A stretch of DNA of 6,354 nt. Source: Defluviicoccus sp. Lineage in GTDB: Bacteria; Pseudomonadota; Alphaproteobacteria; MPNO01. The stretch lies in assembly GCA_028820945.1 (NCBI GenBank), contig JAPPHW010000164.1, positions 1 to 6,354 on the forward strand, given 5' to 3'. The position numbers were made by a program, and so were the translations under genes. Below are positions 1 through 5,141 of the stretch, piece by piece. How positions within the stretch are numbered: the first letter of the stretch is position 1; each line of letters starts with the position of its first letter. Below the pieces are notes generated by a model, which was given only the letters and a program-made list of their open reading frames with translations, was not told where the DNA came from and ran no database searches.

Positions 1-199
1 CGCCCGGCTTCGGCACCTCGCATTCGAGGCCGACGAAGTTCCAGTGCCGGCCGAAAAAGATGCGCTCCTGCTCGCGCTCGTAGATCCGTTCGTCGGTATA
101 GACCCAGTCCGGCACCTGCGTTTCGTCGTTCGGCCAGATCAGATCGGCGGGCGCGGCGGCGCCGTTCCCGTTGGCGGAAAAACCGCTCGTTCCGTCCAT
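1..199 (-). CDS. Rieske ring-hydroxylating oxygenase large (alpha) subunit, N-terminal part only
   Basis: This is the first 66 residues of a gene read leftwards that leaves the window at base 1. The start is an ATG at 199-197, preceded by a strong Shine-Dalgarno (AGGAGG at 209-214, 9-nt spacing). After a Gly/Ala/Asn-rich leader of about 18 residues comes a stretch with the pattern W-V-Y-T-D-E-x-I-Y (residues 32-40), E-x-E-R-I-F (43-48), W-N-F-V-G (53-57) and E-V-P-x-P-G (61-66). This is the usual opening of Rieske non-heme iron oxygenase alpha subunits, just before the Rieske [2Fe-2S] domain. The family hydroxylates aromatic or other unactivated substrates using electrons from a reductase. 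The Cys/His cluster ligands and catalytic domain lie outside the window, so family membership rests on the N-terminus only and the substrate cannot be judged. It lies 107 bp downstream of the PhyH-type dioxygenase gene on the same strand and could be cotranscribed with it. Confidence 0.75.
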   Translation of the reverse strand, partial: MDGTSGFSANGNGAAAPADLIWPNDETQVPDWVYTDERIYEREQERIFFGRHWNFVGLECEVPKPG

Positions 200-306
200 T
201 CCGCGTCTCCTCCTCGCGGGACCGGGGCAAGTATCGGACGGATGCGGCGGCCTCGCAAGCACGGCCGGGGGCGCGGGAGTCGAGGCCGCGGAAACCGGTC
301 GCCCGC
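200..306. other. Intergenic gap between the PhyH-type and Rieske oxygenase genes
   Basis: This 107-bp GC-rich spacer separates two genes on the minus strand. It holds the Shine-Dalgarno of the Rieske gene (209-214). I see no convincing terminator hairpin with a T run and no clear promoter, so cotranscription of the two genes is possible but not shown. Confidence 0.4.
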
Positions 307-1131
307 CTACGCCCCCCGGGTCGCCTCCTGCTCCACCGCGCGGTCGTTGTAGCCGGCCAGCGCGCGCTCCATGGCCTCGACGCAGACCGGGTCGAGGTCG
401 AAGCGGGGCTCGGGGTCGGGGTCCCAGTTTCCGTGGCGGTCCTCGCCGCGGACCAGCAGCGCCGAGCGGCGGCCGATTACGGACCGGACGCGGGTCGGGA
501 TGTAGATGAAGGAAATCCCCATCCGGCGCCACGAACTCCGGTTGGGCTCGGAGCCGTGGATCAGCCTTTCGTGGTGGATGGAGAACTGCCCCGCCCGCAG
601 CACCAGGTCGACCGCGCCGGAATCGTCGATTCCCTCCAGCGTCTGGCCGCGCGAGAGCAGGTTGTTCTCGTCGTAGGTCTCGACATGAACCAGCTCCTCG
701 CCGCGATGGCTGCCCGGGATCACCCGGACGCAGCCGCTCTCGGGCGTCGAATCGCTGAACGCGAACCAGACCGTCGCCTCCTCGTGCGGGTCGAGTCCGT
801 AATAGGCCGAATCCTGGTGCCACGAGACGTAGGACGGATCGCCCGCGCCCTTGAACCAGAAGGTCGAGAGATAGACCAGCAGGTCGGGTCCGAGCAGGTC
901 CTCGACCGCATCCAGGATGGCGGGATGGCGCGCGAGCTCGACCAGCCAGGGGAAGACGAGATGGCCCTTGACGCGGAGTTCCGCGGTCGCGTCCACGCCC
1001 GCCTCGCGCTCATAGTCCTCGATCCGCCGCCCGAGCGCCCGGGCCTCGTCGGCGCTCATCGCGTCGAGCGGGAAAACGTAGCCGTCGCGCCCGAAGGCGG
1101 CGACCTGTACGGCGCTCAGCGCCTTGCCCAT
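307..1131 (-). CDS. Phytanoyl-CoA dioxygenase (PhyH) family Fe(II)/2-oxoglutarate oxygenase
   Basis: A 274-residue cytosolic protein with no signal peptide. The iron-binding facial triad is visible: H105-Q-D107 (in S-W-H-Q-D-S) and distal H192 (in L-I-H-G-S). R203 lies 11 residues after the distal His, the position of the 2-oxoglutarate-binding Arg in PhyH proteins. The C-V-R-V-I-P-G-S-H segment (134-142) is a hallmark of the family. Such enzymes hydroxylate substrates ranging from acyl-CoA to ectoine and many secondary metabolites while decarboxylating 2-oxoglutarate; the substrate here is unknown. The frame stays open upstream to 1245, but I chose the ATG at 1131 because GAAGAGG lies at 1137-1143 with 5-nt spacing and the downstream protein begins with a typical family N-terminus (the F-x-x-D-G-Y segment at 13-18). 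The added 38 residues look unlike coding sequence. It is divergent from the FAH-family gene and upstream of the Rieske oxygenase gene. Confidence 0.9.
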   Translation of the reverse strand: MGKALSAVQVAAFGRDGYVFPLDAMSADEARALGRRIEDYEREAGVDATAELRVKGHLVFPWLVELARHPAILDAVEDLLGPDLLVYLSTFWFKGAGDPSYVSWHQDSAYYGLDPHEEATVWFAFSDSTPESGCVRVIPGSHRGEELVHVETYDENNLLSRGQTLEGIDDSGAVDLVLRAGQFSIHHERLIHGSEPNRSSWRRMGISFIYIPTRVRSVIGRRSALLVRGEDRHGNWDPDPEPRFDLDPVCVEAMERALAGYNDRAVEQEATRGA

Positions 1132-1305
1132 GACGGCCTCTTCACGCTCCCATGCGACTTCGGCGCCAATCTTTTGAAAAAAGGTCGTTTTCGTTCCCCG
1201 TTTTGTTGCAGCGAACCCGACGCCAGTCAAGACCGCCCGTGACATTCGCGACGGCAGGCTCGAGCGCTTCGGCGTCCGCGTGCCGCCCTGGGACGGATAT
1301 CGGCT

Positions 1306-1321
1306 GCCTTGTGCGCAAGGC
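1306..1321. repeat. Small inverted repeat in the leader of the FAH-family gene
   Basis: GCCTTG-TGCG-CAAGGC is a perfect 6-bp inverted repeat with a 4-base centre, 71 bp before the chosen ATG of the FAH-family gene. It could be an operator half-site pair or an mRNA hairpin. No T run follows, so it does not look like a terminator. In GC-rich DNA a palindrome of this size may also be chance. Confidence 0.3.
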
Positions 1322-1373
1322 CCGCCTCGGTCACGATCGACGGCATCGCGGGCAATGGCCGGCAGAAACTGTC

Positions 1374-1380
1374 AGGAGAG
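1374..1380 (+). promoter_or_regulatory. Ribosome binding site of the FAH-family gene
   Basis: AGGAGAG lies 12 nt before the ATG at 1393. The spacing is longer than usual, but it is the only purine-rich site near the family-typical N-terminus M-K-L-L-T-F. It argues against the upstream in-frame ATG at 1309, which would add 28 residues of unlikely protein. Confidence 0.5.
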
Positions 1381-1392
1381 GATTTCGTACCG

Positions 1393-2334
1393 ATGAAGCT
1401 GCTTACTTTCGCCGCGGCGGACGGCGCCCGCGTCGGCTGCGTGGCGCCCGAGGGGATCGTGGACCTTACCGGCGCGCTGTCGGCAACCCGCCCGGACCTG
1501 GCGGAGACCGCCGGCTCGATGCTCTCGATCGTCCGGTCCGGGGTCGACATCGACGCGATCGGCACCGAGTGCCTCGACCGGCTCCGCGGCGAGGGCCGGC
1601 TCGCCGGCTACGTCGTCGAGGCGCCGGACTATCTCCCGCCGATCCTTCGCCCGCCGAAGATTCTGGCGCTGGCGCTCAACTACCAGGCGCATATCGACGA
1701 GACCGACCTCGACTTCTACAACGAGCCGATCGTGTTCGAGAAATATGCCTCCTCCATGGTGGGCCACGAGGGCGAAATCGAGCTTCCGCCCTTCCCGCAG
1801 AAGGTGGACGAGGAGCACGAGCTGGCGCTCGTCGTCTCCCGCCCGTGCCGCCACGTGTCCGCCGCGGAAGCCCCCGGCCACGTATTCGGCTGGACGATCT
1901 GCAACGACGTGTCGGCACGCGACCGCCAGCGCGAGCGGCTCAGGATGGGGCAGCCCTATTCCTACGCGAAGAATTTCGCGACGTTTTGCCCGATCGGACC
2001 GTGGATCGTGACCGCGAAGGAGCTCGCCGACCCGCGCAACCTGAAGCAGGAAGTACGGATCAACGGCAAGGTCACGCGCGAGGGCAATACGGGGGACATG
2101 ATCTTCGATCCGTTCGAGGTGCTGGCCTACTGCTCGGATTACACGCCCCTGGAGCCGGGCGACGTCATCTCGCTCGGCACCTATTCGGGCGAGAAGAAGA
2201 TCGAGGACGGCGACACGGTGGAGCTCGAAACCGAAGGCATCGGGGTTTTGCGCAACCGGGTCGTCGCGTCGAAGGTGCCGTGGCATACCTTCGCCGCCGG
2301 CAAACCGACCGGCCCGATGGTCAGGAACGGCTAA
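1393..2334 (+). CDS. Fumarylacetoacetate hydrolase (FAH) family protein
   Basis: A 313-residue cytosolic enzyme of the FAH fold. The N-terminal domain (about 1-80) starts with the common M-K-L-L-T-F; the catalytic domain begins near residue 88 (P-K-I-L-A-L-A-L-N-Y). Likely divalent-metal ligands are E141 and E143 (in E-E-H-E-L) and D172 (in N-D-V-S-A-R-D-x-Q). K193 and the C-P-I-G-P-W segment (199-204) match the active-site region. The C-terminal end has E-P-G-D-V-I (254-259) and G-I-G-V-L-R-N (282-288). Family members cleave C-C bonds of, or decarboxylate or hydrate, dicarbonyl acids late in aromatic and other catabolism; the exact reaction cannot be set from sequence. The usual G-T-P-x-G-V-G loop is replaced by G-T-Y-S-G-E-K-K (262-269) and the following loop is short, so substrate handling may differ. 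It stands alone on the plus strand, divergent from two oxygenase genes. Confidence 0.92.
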   Translation: MKLLTFAAADGARVGCVAPEGIVDLTGALSATRPDLAETAGSMLSIVRSGVDIDAIGTECLDRLRGEGRLAGYVVEAPDYLPPILRPPKILALALNYQAHIDETDLDFYNEPIVFEKYASSMVGHEGEIELPPFPQKVDEEHELALVVSRPCRHVSAAEAPGHVFGWTICNDVSARDRQRERLRMGQPYSYAKNFATFCPIGPWIVTAKELADPRNLKQEVRINGKVTREGNTGDMIFDPFEVLAYCSDYTPLEPGDVISLGTYSGEKKIEDGDTVELETEGIGVLRNRVVASKVPWHTFAAGKPTGPMVRNG

Positions 2335-2597
2335 TGTCCCGTTTCGGAAGTTCGTTGGCGCGCGGTCGAGCGTTTGCCCCACGTCGTCATGCCCGGACTT
2401 GTTCCGGGCATCCACGTGCCTCCGCCGCCTCGCCCGCTTCCGGCTCGCACCGCGATGCCGCAAGACGTGGATGCCCGGAACAAGTCCGGGCATGACGGTG
2501 GGGGGAACGGCGGTGAGGGTGCCGTGCAGACGGTTGAAAACTACTGCACCGGCGCACCAGCCGCCGCGGGTTTTCCTTTCATCGGCGAAGGGCGCGC
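2335..2597. other. Convergent intergenic spacer carrying a palindromic repeat
   Basis: This 263-bp region separates the 3' ends of the FAH-family gene and the methyltransferase gene. Its main content is the inverted repeat at 2385-2497. Short frames that translate through the repeat give the peptide V-M-P-G-L-V-P-G-I-H-V, a familiar artefact of this repeat class rather than a protein. I see no gene here. Confidence 0.7.
2385..2497. repeat. Interspersed palindromic repeat with perfect 33-bp arms
   Basis: The arms 2385-2417 and 2465-2497 are perfect reverse complements over 33 bp and enclose a 47-base centre. Beyond two G-T wobble positions and one mismatch, pairing resumes outside the arms (CCCC at 2377-2380 with GGGG at 2502-2505). 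Each arm is itself a hairpin: ATGCCCGGA (2389-2397) pairs with TCCGGGCAT (2403-2411) around a 5-base loop. From general knowledge, arms of the form GTCATGCCCGG...CCGGGCATCCACG are a very common interspersed repeat in alphaproteobacteria, resembling a MITE or REP-type element without a gene. Lying between convergent genes, the transcript hairpin may also act as a bidirectional terminator, though no U tract follows it. No target-site duplication was evident. Confidence 0.85.
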
Positions 2598-3359
2598 TCA
2601 GGCGCCGGCCTCGACCGGTTCGGCGCGCCGAAGAACGAAGAACGTGTAGCCCGCCTCGTGGGAGAAGCGCCGCACGACCGCGATCTCCTTTCGAAGACCC
2701 GCGAGGATTTGCCGGATGCCGGCATCGGCGCTCCCCGCGAGCTCGGCCACGCGCGCTTCCAGCGGCGCGTAATAGGCCTCGTGCGCGTCTTTCGGCATTC
2801 GGAAGCGGCGGACGACCCGGTAGCCGGCGGCCTCGGCGCGCGAGGGGATCGCCGCTTCCGACGCCATGTCGGGATATTCGACCGCCCAGAACGCGCGGGC
2901 GTCCTTGGAAAGCTCCCCGGCCCACCGCACGAAGTCGCTGAACGCGACGCAGCCGCCCGGTCGAAGCCAGGGGCGCCACATGGCGAGCGCCCGCTCCATC
3001 CCGATGACGTAGATGGACCCTTCGGCCCAGACGAGGTCGATGGTCCCCCGGGCGATCTCGATCTTTTCCATGTCCCCGCACACCGCGTGGACGCGGTCCG
3101 CAAGGCCCGCCTCGCGGGCGCGTTCGGCGATCCGCTCGACGAAGGGCGCATGGATCTCGACGGCCGTGACCCGGGCATGGGGGAGCGCCCGCGCCAGGGC
3201 GAAGGTCGCGCGGCCGCGCCCCGCGCCAAGGTCGAGCACCCGCCGCACGCCATCGCGGCCCGGAACCGCGTCCAGCGCGCGCAGTGTCGCGGCATCGTTG
3301 CCCGGGGCGCCCTGCGACAGCGGCCCGAAGACCTCGTATATGGCGTCGTCCTGGGACAC
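2598..3359 (-). CDS. Class I SAM-dependent methyltransferase
   Basis: A 253-residue cytosolic protein with a Rossmann-like methyltransferase fold. Motif I is V-L-D-L-G-A-G-R-G (41-49); the acidic end of strand 2 is E68 (T-A-V-E-I-H); G-D-M-E (95-98) marks the adenine-contact loop; I-D-L-V-W-A-E-G (107-114) is strand 4 and L-R-P-G-G (132-136) precedes strand 5. The N-terminus, with F-G-P-L-S-Q-G-A-P-G-N-D, resembles the P-R-x-G-P-G-S lead-in of small-molecule methyltransferases annotated only generically. The methyl acceptor is unknown. The start is a GTG at 3359-3357: the frame opens only after the stop of the upstream hydrolase gene (3393-3395), and no ATG, TTG or other GTG occurs between. 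No clear Shine-Dalgarno precedes it, so translation may depend on coupling to the hydrolase gene, whose stop is 33 bp away. It is probably the last gene of a three-gene operon. Confidence 0.9.
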   Translation of the reverse strand: MSQDDAIYEVFGPLSQGAPGNDAATLRALDAVPGRDGVRRVLDLGAGRGRATFALARALPHARVTAVEIHAPFVERIAERAREAGLADRVHAVCGDMEKIEIARGTIDLVWAEGSIYVIGMERALAMWRPWLRPGGCVAFSDFVRWAGELSKDARAFWAVEYPDMASEAAIPSRAEAAGYRVVRRFRMPKDAHEAYYAPLEARVAELAGSADAGIRQILAGLRKEIAVVRRFSHEAGYTFFVLRRAEPVEAGA

Positions 3360-3392
3360 GGCGCGCGGCCCCGGTGCGGCGGGTGCGGTTCG

Positions 3393-4253
3393 TCACACCC
3401 CCATCAGGGCGCGAAGGGCGCGGGTCAGACGGCCGTCCGGGTTTCGATAGTCGAAGACGATGTCGAAATGGTTGGTCTCCGCCATGTCGACATAGGTCGC
3501 ATCGAACCCGGCCGCGCGCCAGGCGGCCGCGTAGTCGTCGGTCTGGCGCTTGAACTCCGAGGTCTCGTTGCCACCGTAGGAGACGATCAGCGGGCAGCCC
3601 TTCTCCGGCAAATGGTGGATCGGACTGTTCCGCCGCGCCGCCGCCTCGTCGAGCTTCGCCCATTCGTTGACCTCGGAGAGGCGGATGGGCTCGAGGTCGA
3701 AGATGCCGGACAGCGCGCAGGCGCCCTTGACGATGTCCTCGGGCACGCCGAACTCGGCGTGCCAGCCGCCCGAAATCATGGCGCCCGTCAGGTGCCCGCC
3801 GGCCGAGCTGCCGGTCACGAAGATCCGCTCGGGATCGGCCCCGAACGAGGCGGCGTTGGCGTAAGTCCAGGCGAGCGCGCGCCGGCATTGGGCGACGATG
3901 GTATCGAGGCTCGCCTCGGGCGCGAGGCTGTAATTGACCGTCACCACGGCGGCGCCCAGCCCGACGAAGCATTCGGCCATGAAGGCGCTCTCCTTCTGGC
4001 TCAGCATCCGCCAGTAGCCGCCGTGGATGAAGACCAGGACGGGGGCGCCGCCGCCCGCCGGGAAGATGTCGACCACCTCGTCGGCGCTGTCGCCGTACCG
4101 CACGTCTTCCCGGCATTCCAGGGCCTCGCGCGCCCGCGCGCTGTCGGTGGCGTAGCGCCCCACCGCCTCCTCGAATACCTCCAGCGGCACGGTGCCGCGC
4201 GCCCGGTATTCGGTGTCGAGCGTTTCCTGGTCGAAGCCGCGATAAACCGTCAT
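3393..4253 (-). CDS. Alpha/beta hydrolase (esterase / kynurenine-formamidase-like)
   Basis: A 286-residue soluble hydrolase without a signal peptide. The oxyanion-hole motif is H-G-G-Y-W (77-81). The nucleophile elbow is G-S-S-A-G-G-H (148-154), giving S150. H262 (N-H-F-D-I-V) is the likely catalytic His, and an acidic residue in G-G-N-E-T-S-E-F (227-234), probably E230, completes the triad. The H-G-G-Y-W and N-H-F-D patterns and the N-terminal L-D-x-E-Y segment (12-16) are shared with a group related to arylformamidases and carboxylesterases; no other kynurenine-pathway gene is visible, so I do not call it KynB-like with confidence. The ATG at 4253 has GGAAGGG at 4262-4268 (8-nt spacing). 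The same frame is open upstream to 4976, but that stretch lies antiframe over the PAP2 gene. The gene starts 5 nt after the PAP2 stop (4259-4261), indicating translational coupling. Confidence 0.92.
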   Translation of the reverse strand: MTVYRGFDQETLDTEYRARGTVPLEVFEEAVGRYATDSARAREALECREDVRYGDSADEVVDIFPAGGGAPVLVFIHGGYWRMLSQKESAFMAECFVGLGAAVVTVNYSLAPEASLDTIVAQCRRALAWTYANAASFGADPERIFVTGSSAGGHLTGAMISGGWHAEFGVPEDIVKGACALSGIFDLEPIRLSEVNEWAKLDEAAARRNSPIHHLPEKGCPLIVSYGGNETSEFKRQTDDYAAAWRAAGFDATYVDMAETNHFDIVFDYRNPDGRLTRALRALMGV

Positions 4254-4258
4254 TCCCG

Positions 4259-5038
4259 TCACCCTTCCGTAATTCGCCGCGCCGCGACCGGATCGCGCGG
4301 TATCCCGAGCAGGTCGGCGGTCCGGTCCATCGCCCGGTCGAGACGTCCGCCGAGCACGATCTCGCGATGGGCGTACCACGCCATGGCTATGGTGAATACG
4401 CCGGCGAAGAACACGTCGCTCAGGAAATGCGCGCCCACCAGCATGCGGAACGCCCCCACGATCGAGCCGAACCCGACCGCCGTCCAGAATACCCGCCGCC
4501 GCCAGCGCGGCGCCACGAGAAACGCGAACGCGGCGAAGGCGAAGCCGTAGCTCGCCTCGCCCGAGACGAAGGAGCAGTTCGTCTCGCACTGATCGGCGAT
4601 GACCAGAGGCGGGGTGAAAGTCTTCTCGCCGCCGAACTCGACGATCGCGCGCGGCCGGGCGCGGTCCCAGTGGTCCTTGAACACGTGGTTGACGATCAGC
4701 CCGGGCCCGAGAAGCGAGAAGACGAGGAGGAAGCAGATCGAGCGCCGCGTGAGACCGAACAGATAGCGGCCCCAGAGATGGCGCGCGGCGACCGCGAGCA
4801 GGAGGCCGGCGAAAACGACGTAACCGACCCGGATGAACGCCTTGCGGATCGCCTGGACGTCCGGGTCTCGCGCCGCCGGGAACCCGTTGCCCGGATCGTG
4901 GAACAGGCCGGCGAAGAACAGGTCGATCGAGGGAAACCGGTAGAGGATCGCGCCGGCGATCGCCGAGACCGCGCAAAAGACCAGCAGGTTCCGCCGTCCG
5001 GCCGTTCGGGATTCGCGATGTGTCGCGGCGTCATCCAT
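4259..5038 (-). CDS. PAP2-family membrane phosphatase with SGE variant motif
   Basis: A 259-residue integral inner-membrane protein with about six hydrophobic segments (roughly 17-33, 69-86, 100-118, 164-177, 183-199, 207-223). The three phosphatase motifs are present: K121-x6-R128-P129; S159-G160-E161 in C-S-F-V-S-G-E-A-S; and R198-x5-H204-x3-D208. H204 would be the phosphoenzyme nucleophile. The usual P-S-G-H of motif 2 reads V-S-G-E, so the His that normally helps protonate the leaving group is Glu. PAP2 proteins dephosphorylate lipid phosphates, such as undecaprenyl pyrophosphate, phosphatidate, PGP or lipid A; the substrate here is not assigned. The start at 5038 (M-D-D-A-A) has GGGGGAGG at 5051-5058 with long 12-nt spacing. 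An in-frame ATG at 5095 would add 19 polar residues and cannot be excluded. It is first in a probable operon with the hydrolase and methyltransferase genes. Confidence 0.88.
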   Translation of the reverse strand: MDDAATHRESRTAGRRNLLVFCAVSAIAGAILYRFPSIDLFFAGLFHDPGNGFPAARDPDVQAIRKAFIRVGYVVFAGLLLAVAARHLWGRYLFGLTRRSICFLLVFSLLGPGLIVNHVFKDHWDRARPRAIVEFGGEKTFTPPLVIADQCETNCSFVSGEASYGFAFAAFAFLVAPRWRRRVFWTAVGFGSIVGAFRMLVGAHFLSDVFFAGVFTIAMAWYAHREIVLGGRLDRAMDRTADLLGIPRDPVAARRITEG

Positions 5039-5089
5039 CGGCGCGTGCCGCCTCCCCCGGCGACGCAGGTTATCGCCGCCCGCCGCCGA

Positions 5090-5117
5090 TTGCATCAGCC
5101 TCGCCCCGACCTAAGAT
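5090..5117 (+). promoter_or_regulatory. Candidate sigma70-type promoter of the PagL-like gene
   Basis: TTGCAT (5090-5095) and TAAGAT (5112-5117) are spaced by 16 bp and would start a transcript near 5124, about 18 nt before the ATG at 5142. The -35 box keeps TTG and the -10 box matches 4 of 6 consensus positions. It is the only plausible pair I see upstream of this gene. The -35 box would overlap the alternative far-upstream ATG of the divergent PAP2 gene. Confidence 0.4.
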
Positions 5118-5123
5118 GGTCGG
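5106..5123. repeat. Inverted repeat enclosing the candidate -10 box
   Basis: CCGACC (5106-5111) and GGTCGG (5118-5123) are perfect reverse complements around the six bases TAAGAT. The centre coincides with the candidate -10 element, so a protein bound to this palindrome would block the promoter. It could equally be a chance 6-bp repeat in GC-rich DNA. Confidence 0.35.
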
Positions 5124-5130
5124 CCGTTCA

Positions 5131-5137
5131 GGGAGGG
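5131..5137 (+). promoter_or_regulatory. Ribosome binding site of the PagL-like gene
   Basis: GGGAGGG lies 4 nt before the ATG at 5142. Close spacing but strong complementarity to the 16S rRNA end; it fixes the start so that the protein begins with a signal peptide. Confidence 0.6.
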
Positions 5138-5141
5138 CCGG

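Larger units (their letters stand above)
1132..1392. promoter_or_regulatory. Divergent control region between the PhyH-type gene (-) and the FAH-family gene (+)
   Basis: The 261-bp spacer must carry the start signals of both flanking genes. It contains an AT-richer island at about 1169-1210, unusual for this GC-rich DNA, including a short palindrome (CTTTT-GAA-AAAAG, 1171-1183) and T-rich blocks around 1187-1205. I could not find a -35/-10 pair of good quality on either strand, so promoter positions are not assigned. The ribosome binding sites lie at 1137-1143 (minus gene) and 1374-1380 (plus gene). No credible small gene was found here. Confidence 0.45.

Noticed and set aside
433..1242. Open frame of about 269 codons on the plus strand
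   Set aside because: It is the mirror of the PhyH-type dioxygenase gene, which has the full iron-binding triad on the other strand.
1132..1245. N-terminal extension of the PhyH-type protein by 38 residues
   Set aside because: The start at 1131 has a well-placed ribosome binding site and a family-typical N-terminus; the extension covers the AT-rich control region.
2385..2497. Possible CRISPR unit
   Set aside because: There are only two arms and they are inverted rather than direct, with no spacers or further repeats.
2374..2649. Small frame encoding V-M-P-G-L-V-P-G-I-H-V
   Set aside because: This peptide comes from translating the palindromic repeat and is a known type of spurious annotation. 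The frame also runs into the end of the methyltransferase gene.
1372..4116. Very long open frame of about 914 codons on the minus strand
   Set aside because: It runs antisense through the FAH-family gene, through the palindromic repeat, and out of frame over the methyltransferase and hydrolase genes. Its product is Arg-rich and low in recognisable domains, as expected for stop-poor frames in GC-rich DNA.
2658..4550. Open frame of about 630 codons on the plus strand
   Set aside because: It is antisense to the methyltransferase, hydrolase and PAP2 genes, all of which have clear catalytic motifs. No domain is visible in the antisense product.
5039..5095. Longer PAP2 protein starting at the ATG at 5095
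   Set aside because: The added residues are Arg/Gly-rich and precede the natural N-terminus; this start would overlap the candidate promoter of the divergent gene. It is not fully excluded because a weak purine-rich site precedes it.
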